From the IMG/VR virus record IMGVR_UViG_3300029908_000016, positions 17,006 through 81,005 of that record: DNA of 64,000 nucleotides. One strand, given 5' to 3'. Source of the stretch: a virus. The translations under genes were made by a program, and so were the position numbers. Within the stretch, counting starts at the first letter, position 1. The number at the start of each line of letters is the position of its first letter. Positions 22,787 through 31,626 of the stretch are shown here, one piece after another. The notes under the pieces are model-generated. The model was not told the DNA's origin. It did no database searches and saw only the letters and a list, made by a program, of their open reading frames with translations.

Positions 22787-23482
22787 ATGAACGATGTTCT
22801 GACTCGCCAGGAAAAGATACAACAAATACGTGACTTCTTTAATAAAACAAAAATCGATAAATCAGTTACGCAGCATACGTTGAATAAAGAATATAGTAAT
22901 GTTAATCCTGAATTATTAACTACTACTTCTGGTAAATTACTAAGAATTCATAAAAATGAAGTAGATCCCGATGATCGAGATAATCTGCTGTTCTCAAAGT
23001 TTCATGGACTAGAAGATCATCTAGTACAACATGTACAAAAAGATGCCGGAAAGCTTAATGCTAAAGCTAGAATGAAGATGGAGCAGAAGAAAAATTTAAG
23101 TTGGTTAGACGCTGGGTTTTGGAGTCCTCAACTACGCAGTGTACTGGTATCTAATAGTTTAACCCAACCAATTGACGGTATAAATCCAATAGAATTTTTA
23201 TCGTTGTCGCATAAAGTAACCAAAATGGGAGAAGGTGGGATTTTTTCTTCAGAATCCGTGCCTCAAGAAAGCCATCAAATCAGTGACTCATCCTTTGGTT
23301 GGATCGACCCTATGCAAGTTCCAGAATCTTTAGATATTGGAGTTACAAGTTATTTTACTCAAGGTACAAGAAAAGGTTTTGATAATAAACTTTATAAATT
23401 AGTGAAAGATAAAAATGGTAATAAAGTTTGGAAGGACCACGAGACTTTATTGAACAGTGTGGTGGATATCCCGGAATACTAA
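22787..23482 (+). CDS. RNA polymerase beta subunit, middle fragment
   Basis: The 231-residue protein matches the central part of bacterial RpoB. DPDDRDNLLFSKFHGLEDH aligns with the conserved D-x-D-H-L-G-N-(K/R)-R-(I/V) region. Then PIDGINPIEFLSLSHKVTKM and GEGGI align with D-Q-x-N-P-L-x-E-x-T-H-K-R-R-x-S-A-L-G-P-G-G. VPQESHQISDSSFGWIDPMQ aligns with V-H-P-T-H-Y-G-R-x-C-P-(I/V)-E-T-P. It ends near E. coli residue 590 by eye. It is the only + strand gene between two - strand blocks and its last bases overlap the convergent gene at 23479. It must assemble with the other three RNA polymerase fragments. Confidence 0.85.
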   Translation: MNDVLTRQEKIQQIRDFFNKTKIDKSVTQHTLNKEYSNVNPELLTTTSGKLLRIHKNEVDPDDRDNLLFSKFHGLEDHLVQHVQKDAGKLNAKARMKMEQKKNLSWLDAGFWSPQLRSVLVSNSLTQPIDGINPIEFLSLSHKVTKMGEGGIFSSESVPQESHQISDSSFGWIDPMQVPESLDIGVTSYFTQGTRKGFDNKLYKLVKDKNGNKVWKDHETLLNSVVDIPEY

Positions 23483-24117
23483 CTCCAATAACTTGAACTT
23501 ATAATCGTAGTGTTACCTGTTTTTGTTCCTCCATCAATACCAGTAGTATCATCATACATTGGAGATACTGTTTTACCAAATACTGAACAAGTATAACCAG
23601 GGCACACAACAGAACCTATATTTGTAACGTTGTTAGCCCCCGTACCTCCAACAGATATAAGCAGTCGAGGATAATATAACCCAGTTCCTAACTTATCCCA
23701 GTAGGTACCACCCCAAATGATAGCAAGCCCAAAGTTTGCTTCTTCTGCTTCACTGCCTGTAGAATATGCATTATAATTTAAACTAAGTCCATTACCTAGT
23801 CCAATTAAATTATTATTCGTTCTTATCGCCGGTGACCATGGAGTAGAAGGAATTGATGTAGGTGCTCCAGTTAAAGGCTGATTATATAGCCCTAAACTTG
23901 GACCGGCGGCACTACCATTAAAATAAATAGTTTCTGTAGGATCAATGTTTGGTATGTAAGTCCATGTCCAAGTGCATTCAATATTTTTGGATAGCCAATA
24001 TTCTTTAACAATCTCCTGAGTGGTTAATCCAATATTATAACCATAATTTGCAGGAGGAACTCCTATAATAGGAGTAAAGGGTAAGAATCCTTGATTATAA
24101 TATAATGCTACACTCAT
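23479..24117 (-). CDS. Probable virion/tail protein (212 aa)
   Basis: Start placed at 24117 (MSVALYYNQGFLPF), one base after the stop of the upstream fiber-like gene. The sequence is rich in Gly, Thr, Ser, Asn and Tyr with beta-type alternation (FGLAIIWGGTYW, YYPRLLISVGGTG) and has two Cys near the end. No family is recognised. Composition and its neighbour suggest a receptor-binding or fiber-tip protein. Confidence 0.6.
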   Translation of the reverse strand: MSVALYYNQGFLPFTPIIGVPPANYGYNIGLTTQEIVKEYWLSKNIECTWTWTYIPNIDPTETIYFNGSAAGPSLGLYNQPLTGAPTSIPSTPWSPAIRTNNNLIGLGNGLSLNYNAYSTGSEAEEANFGLAIIWGGTYWDKLGTGLYYPRLLISVGGTGANNVTNIGSVVCPGYTCSVFGKTVSPMYDDTTGIDGGTKTGNTTIISSSYWS

Positions 24118-24118
24118 T

Positions 24119-25321
24119 CTATACTGGTTCAGGATAAATAGCCGCGTTACCACCAATAGCTGTATTTACGATATTCAAATTATTGAAGCAGCTTTGTAAT
24201 GATATGGAAGATGTGATTGTTGCAATAGGATATTGTGCGTATGTTTGATTAGGTGGTGTAGAGCCATCAAATTGTGCAATTGTAGGAGACGAGAACACAA
24301 TTCCACTTGGGCCTAGATTATTTGTTGTACATATTTTTGCAGCGGTAGGTGATAATCCCGAAACTGTTAATTCCAACCAAACCAAGTCATTAGAATTTAT
24401 CGAAGAAATCGAAGTGTTTAAACTTGTAATTGATATTGAAGAGGATGTTGGAAATTGCGAAAGATTTCCAGGTAATACGGTTAATGATGCACCACTTGGA
24501 GACAAAACTACATAGAACGGTGTTTTTGGGCAGTTATTACTAATTTGTCGGGCGTAGTAAGTTATTTCCTCTACTGTGAAATCAATGACTTGTGTTGTCG
24601 AAGCCAAGGGGCAACTACCATCACATGTAGAAGTTGGGCTAGGACTACCAACTACTTCATAGACAAAGTTACATAGACTAATAATATCCCCTTGTTTAGG
24701 GGTTGTACCCAACGTAGAGTACCTACTTTGTATATTTGTGCGAACTTGACAACAAGTAGCAGTACAATCCAGACAAGTAGCTGCCACGTCATTGCCCCCA
24801 CCTCCTCCCCCAATATTACCAACCAAAGCAAAATTACAAGGACCACCAACAACGTTTAAACTATTTGGCTGGGTTGGATCATTACTCACACTACTTGAAA
24901 AATTGGTACCCGATGAACAGGGTATGGTAGGTACGTTGATATCGATAATTCCACCAATTACAAAATTACAAGGACCACCCACTACACTGATACTACCAGT
25001 TGTACTTGCTGAACCACTACCCACAATCGTAATTGCGGATTCAAAAGTAACACCCTGAGGGCAAGGTATGTTGATATTGATCTTCGGTATGTGTATTGGA
25101 GGAATGGGAAAAACATTATTGAACGTATATTTGCATCCTCCTTGTGGAGTAGTCAGCACACCACTGACATTCAAATCATTAGTGATTAGTGCAGGGAGAT
25201 TACATTCAGCAGGCTGGCAGGAAGGATCAGGTGTAATATAAGCAGCCTGATAACCTGTATTACCTGCGTTAAAATCAATACTACTGACATTAACGCTTAG
25301 AGGAGGGTAACAGGTAGCCAT
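24119..25321 (-). CDS. Cys-rich repeat fiber-like protein (400 aa)
   Basis: The protein has three related blocks in the first 170 residues, each with GG(P/C)C-(N/K)-x-x-(F/V) followed by a strand such as GGIIDINVPTIPC; VVGGPCNF occurs twice exactly. Next come a Gly6 run, a Cys cluster (CLDCTATCCQVR) and a Ser/Thr-rich C-terminal beta region. About 16 Cys is high for a tail fiber. Low-complexity, beta-rich composition fits an appendage. No enzyme motif is visible. Confidence 0.65.
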   Translation of the reverse strand: MATCYPPLSVNVSSIDFNAGNTGYQAAYITPDPSCQPAECNLPALITNDLNVSGVLTTPQGGCKYTFNNVFPIPPIHIPKININIPCPQGVTFESAITIVGSGSASTTGSISVVGGPCNFVIGGIIDINVPTIPCSSGTNFSSSVSNDPTQPNSLNVVGGPCNFALVGNIGGGGGGNDVAATCLDCTATCCQVRTNIQSRYSTLGTTPKQGDIISLCNFVYEVVGSPSPTSTCDGSCPLASTTQVIDFTVEEITYYARQISNNCPKTPFYVVLSPSGASLTVLPGNLSQFPTSSSISITSLNTSISSINSNDLVWLELTVSGLSPTAAKICTTNNLGPSGIVFSSPTIAQFDGSTPPNQTYAQYPIATITSSISLQSCFNNLNIVNTAIGGNAAIYPEPV

Positions 25322-25698
25322 TAATCGAGTTTATGAATAACTCGATATAAAAACAAGTTCAAAAAAGCCAAAGGAAAAACACTGACCAATGTTGATAAAT
25401 CGATATCTGAATAAGTGTCAAATAATGAATAGACTACAAATATATTAAATACCGCGAACCAGAATGATAGGCATGTAGCACATATTAGTAATCTAACAAT
25501 AAAACAATCATGATACTCAGAAAGATACCCTACATAATTATGAGGGTACCCTTCTTTTTTTAATTTGAAGTACTCGTCTAATCGAAAAAAATACCGAAAG
25601 CCAAATAAACACATATACTCAATAAATGCATTTGTATTCAACCAAACTTCTATTACATAAGCAGAAGATAGTGTATTGATTAGGAGTAATTCAAGCAT
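25321..25698 (-). CDS. Membrane protein (125 aa)
   Basis: Two or three hydrophobic segments are visible: an N-terminal LLLINTLSSAYVIEVWL, then VRLLICATCLSFWFAVFNIF and LVSVFPLAFLNLFLY. The C-T-C-x-S-F-W segment is reminiscent of the DUF1360-type small membrane proteins. One-base overlap with the fiber-like gene. Function unknown. Confidence 0.6.
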   Translation of the reverse strand: MLELLLINTLSSAYVIEVWLNTNAFIEYMCLFGFRYFFRLDEYFKLKKEGYPHNYVGYLSEYHDCFIVRLLICATCLSFWFAVFNIFVVYSLFDTYSDIDLSTLVSVFPLAFLNLFLYRVIHKLD

Positions 25699-25702
25699 TT
25701 TA

Positions 25703-26002
25703 TTAACCGGTTGCAGGTGGAGTATCTGTTACTTTTGAATAACCCAAAAGGTCAGAAATTTTTGCTTTCAACTCTTCAACTAACGCTTTTTGAGCAGATA
25801 GTGCAGAATCATTAATAGTTACTTGATTTAGTTGTTTTTGAACATCGTTAAAGGTTTGTTGAAGCTGTTGCTTATAACCATTGTTCTTGGTTATACGTTC
25901 ATTGACTTGACGAAGAGCGTCGTTCAATACTTCAATAGAGATGTGAGGGGCAGGTTCATTTGAACCTACTACAGGTAGTACAATTGGAGAGGGATCAGGC
26001 AT
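25703..26002 (-). CDS. Coiled-coil protein (99 aa)
   Basis: Most of the protein after a Pro-rich start is heptad-like: DALRQVNERITKNNGYKQQL, LQQTFNDVQKQLNQV and SAQKALVEELKAKISDLLG. It is probably a short structural or chaperone-type coiled coil. The next two genes upstream are similarly polar and probably co-expressed. Confidence 0.6.
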   Translation of the reverse strand: MPDPSPIVLPVVGSNEPAPHISIEVLNDALRQVNERITKNNGYKQQLQQTFNDVQKQLNQVTINDSALSAQKALVEELKAKISDLLGYSKVTDTPPATG

Positions 26003-26010
26003 TTTTCTTT

Positions 26011-26232
26011 TTAAGTATTAGTGTTTTGGTCTTGTAGGTCTTCGCCATCAGATTTGAGAATGTCTTTAATTTCGTTTTCAATTCTTTTGATTTCATCGCG
26101 AAAACCAGCTGCGGCATCTTTCTTCTGGCTTTTAATCTGCTGCATTTCTACATAAAGATTGTACACTCGTTCTGCGTTCGTGACAACCGGTGTAGTAGAA
26201 TTGGCTGCTGTTGTTTCTGTAGTATTACTCAT
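26011..26232 (-). CDS. Small coiled-coil protein (73 aa)
   Basis: A Thr/Asn-rich N-terminus is followed by a charged helix (VEMQQIKSQKKDAAAGFRDE, IKRIENEIKDILK). No family. It lies between the 207-residue gene and the 99-residue coiled-coil gene with short gaps. Confidence 0.55.
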   Translation of the reverse strand: MSNTTETTAANSTTPVVTNAERVYNLYVEMQQIKSQKKDAAAGFRDEIKRIENEIKDILKSDGEDLQDQNTNT

Positions 26233-26233
26233 A

Positions 26234-26857
26234 TTAAATTTTGATATTCTTCTTAAAGTAGATTTCTCGGTTCTTTAACACCAAAACAAAATTTTCTTTT
26301 CCGCTCTCGTCTTTTACTACAATGTTTTGACCATTCTCGTTTCGAAGAAACACTAACGCAATATTGGTGTTACGATTAGCATAAAATACATCTTCAACAA
26401 CACGGTTGGTTTCCTTATCGTAAACCGAGTATGCTCGTGAAAGCTTGTCATCCGCCGCTAAAGTAAAGGGTGCGTCATCATCACTATATGATAGCCTTTG
26501 TCCACCTACGATTGTCAGATCCTTAGGTACTTCTTTCAAAGCAGCTTTCGGAGGTTCATCTACATTATTCTCAAATTCTGGACGAGAAGATTTGGAGATA
26601 ATAGTATTTTCATCCTTCTTAGCATTTTCAAAAATTTCATCAACCGTATTACTATCCAGAATCGTATTCAGATTCTCTACTGAATTGTTATTCTTAGAAA
26701 CTTCTGAATCATTAGTCTTTTGTGTATCTCCGTTAAAAAGCTGAACTAGTCGATCATGTTCTTTTTCAGCTACAGTCTTTTCTTTAAAAGTGTTTGTTGT
26801 TACTGGTGTAACAGGTGTTTGGTTGGTTACTTCGCGGTTTTTCTTGGGTCGTCCCAT
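26234..26857 (-). CDS. Hypothetical polar protein (207 aa)
   Basis: The first 110 residues are disordered-looking (Asn/Thr/Lys/Glu rich, beginning MGRPKKNREVTNQTPVTPV). The remainder forms a beta-rich domain with YDKETNRVVEDVFYANRNTN, VFLRNENGQNIVVK and VLVLKNREIYF. No family is recognised. The basic GRPKK at the N-terminus looks AT-hook-like but is a single copy. Confidence 0.6.
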   Translation of the reverse strand: MGRPKKNREVTNQTPVTPVTTNTFKEKTVAEKEHDRLVQLFNGDTQKTNDSEVSKNNNSVENLNTILDSNTVDEIFENAKKDENTIISKSSRPEFENNVDEPPKAALKEVPKDLTIVGGQRLSYSDDDAPFTLAADDKLSRAYSVYDKETNRVVEDVFYANRNTNIALVFLRNENGQNIVVKDESGKENFVLVLKNREIYFKKNIKI

Positions 26858-26861
26858 ATGT

Positions 26862-27860
26862 TTAATTTCCTTTGTTTGAGTTAAATCCTTCTTCCAAATA
26901 TACGGGTTTTCTTAAAGGTGTCAACAGACTGTTCAATTCTTTTTTTGTTATTGTTAGTAATTTTAAGCTTTTGTCCATCCACCCATAAGACAGTTTAAAT
27001 TGCTTTTCTTCATAAACCACTCCACAAGGGAATACTGAAGCATTACCCCATAATACAACTTCTTCCGTATAATCTCCCATAACTAATGGAATACGAGTTT
27101 GGCTTAGAAGTTCAAATTTTTCTGCATTTCTTTTAAAGGTATAACATCCTAGATAATAAACCCTGCCAATACCGTATTCTTCTGTATTACTAAAAGGATC
27201 TGCTTTTGCAGAACTATGAAAAAAATGATAAAAGATACCATCAATTTCGATAGCGGAAGCTCCTCCTCTTATTTCACCAAAAGGCCAATTGAATAATCGG
27301 CTATCACCTTGTTCTTTAATTAGTATATCATTTTCAAATTCAGCGATAATTGTAACAGGTTGCGTTTTATAAATGAATGTAGGATTTTTTTGATTATTTA
27401 GAAAGCACCAGTTCTTCTCAAAAGTCATGGGTGTCTGAAAATTAAAAAAATGTTCATTAGCTTTCTTGGTAGCATTCTGACGTTCTTCAATTGTCCAATT
27501 ATCTTGATAGTTTAATTTTTTATATCCTTTATAATGCAGGTTTTCTGTTAATTCTACCAGCCCTTGAAATTGGCAGTTTGTTTTCAGATTTATCTGACTG
27601 ACGGCTAAATAAGGTTTATCATCTATAATAATAAATCGAGGGTCTTCAAATAGATGATTAAGAATGGGTATTTTTATTTCCCAATTGGCACCTGTAGGTT
27701 GCCAATCTTTATTCATTCTAGTAATGTATAATTTACATTTCCAAGTATCCCAATTAGCCCTATAAGCCATGTAGTTCTCGACCTTATATTTAAAAATAGC
27801 TCCATTAAATAGGTAAGGAGCATTGACCAGCTTTTCCAAAGGTATATTAGTTATATCCAT
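26862..27860 (-). CDS. Beta-propeller glycosidase-like protein (GH130/GH43-like)
   Basis: The 332-residue protein has repeated beta blocks: a start region YMAYRANWDTWKCKLYITRM, an EDPRFIIIDDKPYLAVS strand pair, a FEKNWCFL strand, then GEIRGGASAIEIDGIFYHFF and a late VLWGNASVFPCGVVYEEKQF. The E-D-P-R-(F/x) and E-K-N-(W/x) order and a G-G-(A/S) turn followed by a long strand fit five-bladed propellers of the GH130 phosphorylase or GH43 type. It may act on host glycans or on phage-attached sugars. Catalytic residues are not firmly assigned. Confidence 0.55.
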   Translation of the reverse strand: MDITNIPLEKLVNAPYLFNGAIFKYKVENYMAYRANWDTWKCKLYITRMNKDWQPTGANWEIKIPILNHLFEDPRFIIIDDKPYLAVSQINLKTNCQFQGLVELTENLHYKGYKKLNYQDNWTIEERQNATKKANEHFFNFQTPMTFEKNWCFLNNQKNPTFIYKTQPVTIIAEFENDILIKEQGDSRLFNWPFGEIRGGASAIEIDGIFYHFFHSSAKADPFSNTEEYGIGRVYYLGCYTFKRNAEKFELLSQTRIPLVMGDYTEEVVLWGNASVFPCGVVYEEKQFKLSYGWMDKSLKLLTITKKELNSLLTPLRKPVYLEEGFNSNKGN

Positions 27861-27900
27861 GCGAATACAATCTAAATTACACTCAAGGAATATGCAAATG

Positions 27901-27932
27901 AAAAGACGCCAAATATTAACTTGGCGTCTTTT
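27901..27932 (-). terminator. Rho-independent terminator
   Basis: AAAAGACGCCAA (27901-27912) pairs with TTGGCGTCTTTT (27921-27932) around an 8-base loop; A-rich and T-rich ends allow both directions. It ends the transcript of the gene at 27955-28326 and insulates it from the downstream propeller gene. Confidence 0.88.
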
Positions 27933-27954
27933 TCTAATCGACTAAAATTTTATA

Positions 27955-28326
27955 CTAGTTTGCCTGTACAGTAAAAACTTTACCAGGAATTCCTGAGAAG
28001 TTGGAGTCATATTCGATGACATAATTAAACCCAATTGCCCCGCCAGCTGTAGACTGTGTAATAGATATAGGGGCAGCAGTAGAAATATTGTAATTTGGAT
28101 AAACGTCTACTTTTACAGGAGTAGCATCAAGTGTAGCAATAGTTGCTTTAATAATCTTTTTAGATGGTATAGTTCCAAAATAGAAAAAATCTCCACGAGT
28201 GTATGAACCTGCTGGTACGGTTCCGTATTCGCAGTTATAATTTCCATAACGGGTCCACGATGCTCCATTTACCTGAGTTAATGAATTAGTTACGACACCT
28301 TTGATTACTAGTCTACTATTAGCCAT
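27955..28326 (-). CDS. Probable abundant virion protein (123 aa)
   Basis: The protein begins MANSRLVIKGVVTNSLTQVN and is beta-rich with GTVPAGSYTRGDFFYFGTIP, and ends VFTVQAN. AAAGGA lies seven bases before the ATG, one of the better SDs here, and a strong terminator follows, so it looks like a separately and highly expressed gene. Size and composition fit a decoration or tail-surface protein. No family is recognised. Confidence 0.6.
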   Translation of the reverse strand: MANSRLVIKGVVTNSLTQVNGASWTRYGNYNCEYGTVPAGSYTRGDFFYFGTIPSKKIIKATIATLDATPVKVDVYPNYNISTAAPISITQSTAGGAIGFNYVIEYDSNFSGIPGKVFTVQAN

Positions 28327-28419
28327 ATTGTTGTTTCCTTTATAATTTGTTAATTGAATCAGCTATTAAAATTAGACTAACATGAAAATAAAGTGTACAC
28401 AATATTTTATTTAGACTAT

Positions 28420-28447
28420 TTGACTTATAATTACCATATAGTATAGT
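28420..28447 (+). promoter_or_regulatory. Sigma70-like promoter of a homing endonuclease gene
   Basis: TTGACT (28420-28425) and TATAGT (28442-28447) are 16 bases apart, and the ATG is at 28453. The gene faces against its - strand surroundings, so an own promoter is expected. Confidence 0.55.
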
Positions 28448-28452
28448 CAATT

Positions 28453-29796
28453 ATGTTTGTAAATTACGATGAGTTTAAAAAATACTCAAAAGGTTCTGGA
28501 AGGAAAGTTGAAATAACTTGTGAAAAGTGTAAAAAAACAAGACTTAAAACAGTTGCAGAATTATATAAATTTAATAGACATTTGCCAGACTCCACACATG
28601 GCTGCGTGCACTGTAAAAAAGATGTCGCAGAAAGAAATAATTTATTAAAATATGGTGTAAAGAATACATCGCAATTACCTGAAGTTAGAGCAAAACATAG
28701 AGCATCTTGTTTAAAAAACTTAGGTGTAGAATTCCCTATGCAAAATAAGGACGTACAATCTAAGAATAAAAAAACAAATTTAATACGTTATGGAGTAGAA
28801 TGCTCTCTTCAAAATCCTGAAATTAGAAAGAAAAGTTTAACTACATTATTTAATAATTATGGGGTAGATAGCGCAAATAAAAATGAAAGTATAAAACTAA
28901 AGGGTATAAAAACTAAATTAAGAATATATGGAACATTACATCCTAGGATTAATAAAGAGGAGAATAAATTAAAGGATTTTTTAAATTCTTTTGGGTTTAA
29001 TTTTATTTCTGATTATGACTTATTAAGTGGTAAAGAAATAGATGCTTACGACATTAATCTAAAATTGGGGATAGAGTATTGTGGGCTTTATTATCATAAT
29101 GAGCTATCTCCCAACCCGAGAGATAAAGATTATCACAATAATAAAAGATTAAAATGTGAAGCCCAGGGAGTTAGACTAATTACTATATTTGAAGATGAAT
29201 GGAGACGTAGAAACAGCCAAGTTAAAGGTTATTTAAAGGCAATTTTAAATAAAACAAATTTTAAGATATACGCTCGAAAATGTTTAGTTAAGGATATAGA
29301 TAAAAAAGAAGCTAACGCCTTTATCAATAAATACCATATACAAGGAGCAAACCTTTTAGGTATTTATTTTGCAGGATTGTATTATAAAGAAGAATTAGTT
29401 GGAGTTATGAGTTTTGGAAAACATCCTAGAAACTTTCGAAAATTAACTTTAGATCGTTTATGTTTTAGAGAAGATTATTCAATAATAGGAGGGGCTTCTA
29501 AGATGTTTGTCTATTTAACCAAAAAATTTGATATACACGAGATTATTAGTTGGTCGGATAATCGATGGTCGCAAGGTAATGTGTATAACGCTTTAGGATT
29601 TAACTTAGACGAAGAATTACCTCCAGATTATAGCTACGTATATATTAAAAATCCTGTAGAACGTTTATCTAAACATTCTCAAATGAAAAGAAATACTAAG
29701 TGTCCTATTGATAAAACAGAACTAGAGTGGGCAACTGAAAGAGGGTTAGCAAGAATTTGGGACTGTGGTAAAAAAAGATGGATATGGAAATCGTAA
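28453..29796 (+). CDS. VSR/PDDEXK-type homing endonuclease
   Basis: The 447-residue protein has an N-terminal zinc ribbon (ITCEKCKKTR with GCVHCKKD), three Y-G-V repeats of DNA-binding type (for example LLKYGVKNTSQLPEVRAK), a VSR-like nuclease core (KEIDAYDINLKLGIEYCGLY, then NNKRLKCEAQGVRLITIFED) and a C-terminal domain ending IWDCGKKRWIW. The layout matches free-standing homing endonucleases of large phages. It sits against the grain between a virion gene and the beta N-terminal gene, ending 2 bases from the latter. A relative occurs at 43471. Confidence 0.82.
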   Translation: MFVNYDEFKKYSKGSGRKVEITCEKCKKTRLKTVAELYKFNRHLPDSTHGCVHCKKDVAERNNLLKYGVKNTSQLPEVRAKHRASCLKNLGVEFPMQNKDVQSKNKKTNLIRYGVECSLQNPEIRKKSLTTLFNNYGVDSANKNESIKLKGIKTKLRIYGTLHPRINKEENKLKDFLNSFGFNFISDYDLLSGKEIDAYDINLKLGIEYCGLYYHNELSPNPRDKDYHNNKRLKCEAQGVRLITIFEDEWRRRNSQVKGYLKAILNKTNFKIYARKCLVKDIDKKEANAFINKYHIQGANLLGIYFAGLYYKEELVGVMSFGKHPRNFRKLTLDRLCFREDYSIIGGASKMFVYLTKKFDIHEIISWSDNRWSQGNVYNALGFNLDEELPPDYSYVYIKNPVERLSKHSQMKRNTKCPIDKTELEWATERGLARIWDCGKKRWIWKS

Positions 29797-29798
29797 GC

Positions 29799-30479
29799 TT
29801 ATTTATACTTCTCAAAAAGCTTTGAATGCAGCTTTTCAATTTCATTTGGATTGTAGTTTTTTCTATTTCTATCCAATAAATCTTTACCCCATTCATCAGC
29901 AATCGTTTTATCTTGAATACCAAAATCGTGTAATAATGAGTAGAGATGAAACTTACTATTAGCAATTTGGTAATGAAATTGTTGATTATCTGGAGAAAAT
30001 ATTACTTTTCCACCAATGCCCGAACCAGGTTCAACATTGATTTGTCCTTCAATCAATCCAGATTTTGCTCTTCGACAATATACACCCGATTTTAACAGCG
30101 ATTGAATTAAACTAATACTCTCAACACCATGCATGATGGTTGTATTTCGTTCAGTGACCCATGGTACTCTGGCTAATACAGTTTCTTTACTATCTATTAC
30201 CCCACCATCTTTTTTATTGATTAATTCAATTTTTGCTCTTAATGGTACGGATAAATCCTTCTTTTCAAGAATAGCGTTCTTTTGTTCTTGAATACTGAAC
30301 ACTTGATTAGGGTCTGGATACTTTAAATCACTGACCTTTAATTTAAAGTTATTTGACTCCAATCGATTCAATCGATCTTCATAAGCTTCTTTAACATTAC
30401 TAAGCACTTTATGCCTTACCGTTATAGGGTCAAAGAAACCCCGAGTATTCTCAGGAGGAGATACTTTCGCAGAAGCCAT
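29799..30479 (-). CDS. RNA polymerase beta subunit, N-terminal fragment
   Basis: The 226-residue protein matches the N-terminal part of bacterial RpoB. LSVPLRAKIELINKKDGG aligns with the Y-x-x-P-L-x-V-x-x-x-L region. VLARVPWVTERNTTIMHGVE aligns with (E)-x-P-x-M-T-x-x-G-T-F-(V/I)-(I/V)-N-G-x-E-R, and SLIQSLLKSGVYCRRA with the following (V/I)-x-Q-L-x-R-S-P-G-V-(Y/F)-(F/x). It ends with LLHDFGIQD aligned to the L-R-A-L-(G/N)-(Y/x) region. An N-terminal PPENTRGFFDPIT stretch is phage-specific. It lies inside the - strand structural block and must combine with the fragments at 22787, 40500 and 46862. Confidence 0.83.
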   Translation of the reverse strand: MASAKVSPPENTRGFFDPITVRHKVLSNVKEAYEDRLNRLESNNFKLKVSDLKYPDPNQVFSIQEQKNAILEKKDLSVPLRAKIELINKKDGGVIDSKETVLARVPWVTERNTTIMHGVESISLIQSLLKSGVYCRRAKSGLIEGQINVEPGSGIGGKVIFSPDNQQFHYQIANSKFHLYSLLHDFGIQDKTIADEWGKDLLDRNRKNYNPNEIEKLHSKLFEKYK

Positions 30480-30480
30480 A

Positions 30481-30996
30481 TTAATTATTGATTAAACTGT
30501 CTACGTATTCTTTTACAGCAGGGTGAGATAATAGTTTTTTTGTACGCTCATCTTCTGCTTGAATTGTATTTTCTTGTTTCGTCGCTACGGATACAGGTTT
30601 CTTGTTTAATTGATTATCAATGATCGCACCTGTCACTAATGAAGACAAGTTATGTTTAGCAGTTTTGGACTGCCCAAAATATTGAGGAATGATTGGTTGT
30701 CTTGGAATATAACCATTATTCATCGGGTAGCTTCCCATTGCTCCCTGAGAAGGTTGAGAAGTAGGATTATCGGTTTGGCTGTTCAATAACCCATACGCGA
30801 TGGGTAACATCAAATACGGAGCAGCTTCACCCATCAATCCTTTAACCATATTCTCACCACCTGTTAATGTATTATTAATGGTTGTGGATAAACCGTTAGG
30901 TTGCATCAATGGTTTTACGTTGTTGTAAATATTTTCGGCAGAAGACACACCTGGTATCTGTTTGAGATAATCGTTAAACCCAGAAAGCTTATTCAT
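30481..30996 (-). CDS. Virion-type protein (171 aa)
   Basis: The protein has a Leu/Gly segment GEAAPYLMLPIAYGLLN, a Pro/Gln/Gly-rich linker (QPSQGAMGSYPMNNGYIPR) and a charged C-terminal helix. KTAKHNLSSLVTGAI resembles the K-x-A plus Gly/Ala arrangement of other virion-type proteins here. It ends 1 base before the beta N-terminal gene and shares one base with the preceding gene. Function unknown. Confidence 0.6.
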   Translation of the reverse strand: MNKLSGFNDYLKQIPGVSSAENIYNNVKPLMQPNGLSTTINNTLTGGENMVKGLMGEAAPYLMLPIAYGLLNSQTDNPTSQPSQGAMGSYPMNNGYIPRQPIIPQYFGQSKTAKHNLSSLVTGAIIDNQLNKKPVSVATKQENTIQAEDERTKKLLSHPAVKEYVDSLINN

Positions 30997-31622
30997 TAAA
31001 TTGCTTCAATATTAACATTCAATGGACTATTTGAAGAACGATGTTCTTCTTTACCTATATTACTTTTTAAAATAATAGAGGCTAATGTTGTTGCTAATAA
31101 TGGTTTATCAACAAAATCTTCTCTTACTTTCTGAGAAGATGGAAAATGCTTGGTTACAGGATGTGCCAAATTCTTTAAGCTTCTACTCAGTGCACCATCA
31201 GAAATTGTTTCTTCAGCAGATTTCTCAATAGCCTTTAACATACCTATACACATTGCATCAACATGAGGAACATCCATTTCATCCAATGAAGCTTTCTTTT
31301 CTCTGGTTAACGCTTTCAAATAATCTTCATGAGCTTTTTCCAATTCTTTATGAAGATTGTTTTTCTTATAGCTATAATGTTCAGTTTCTTTTTCTTTGAA
31401 GCCTTTATAGATATGACCAATGTTATTCAAATGTTCTGTTAAGGAAGCTTTCTTGGCTTGCTGTAAGCGTTCTTTTGGAAGTTTGATTACAAATTTTTCT
31501 TCCTCTTCTTCTTTACGAGGTTCATTCAATATGTTCTTTAATTGAATACCACCATACAATCCCTTTCCTAACAAATAAGAATGTATACGTTTTTCTTCAG
31601 GTGAAAGGGGTCGTTCGGTCAT
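30996..31622 (-). CDS. Hypothetical virion-type protein (208 aa)
   Basis: Highly charged and mostly helical, with a central coiled-coil-like stretch (FKEKETEHYSYKKNNLHKEL, LEKAHEDYLKALTREKKA) and a C-terminal segment KPLLATTLASIILKS. Note the recurring K-K-A and K-S-A triplets. It belongs to the tightly packed - strand structural block. No family is recognised. Confidence 0.6.
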   Translation of the reverse strand: MTERPLSPEEKRIHSYLLGKGLYGGIQLKNILNEPRKEEEEEKFVIKLPKERLQQAKKASLTEHLNNIGHIYKGFKEKETEHYSYKKNNLHKELEKAHEDYLKALTREKKASLDEMDVPHVDAMCIGMLKAIEKSAEETISDGALSRSLKNLAHPVTKHFPSSQKVREDFVDKPLLATTLASIILKSNIGKEEHRSSNSPLNVNIEAI

Positions 31623-31626
31623 AAAA

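Noticed and set aside
24792-25058. Pro/Leu-rich + strand ORF opposite the fiber-like gene
   Set aside because: It mirrors the Gly/Val/Ile-rich repeats of the - strand gene and has no start context or neighbours of its own.
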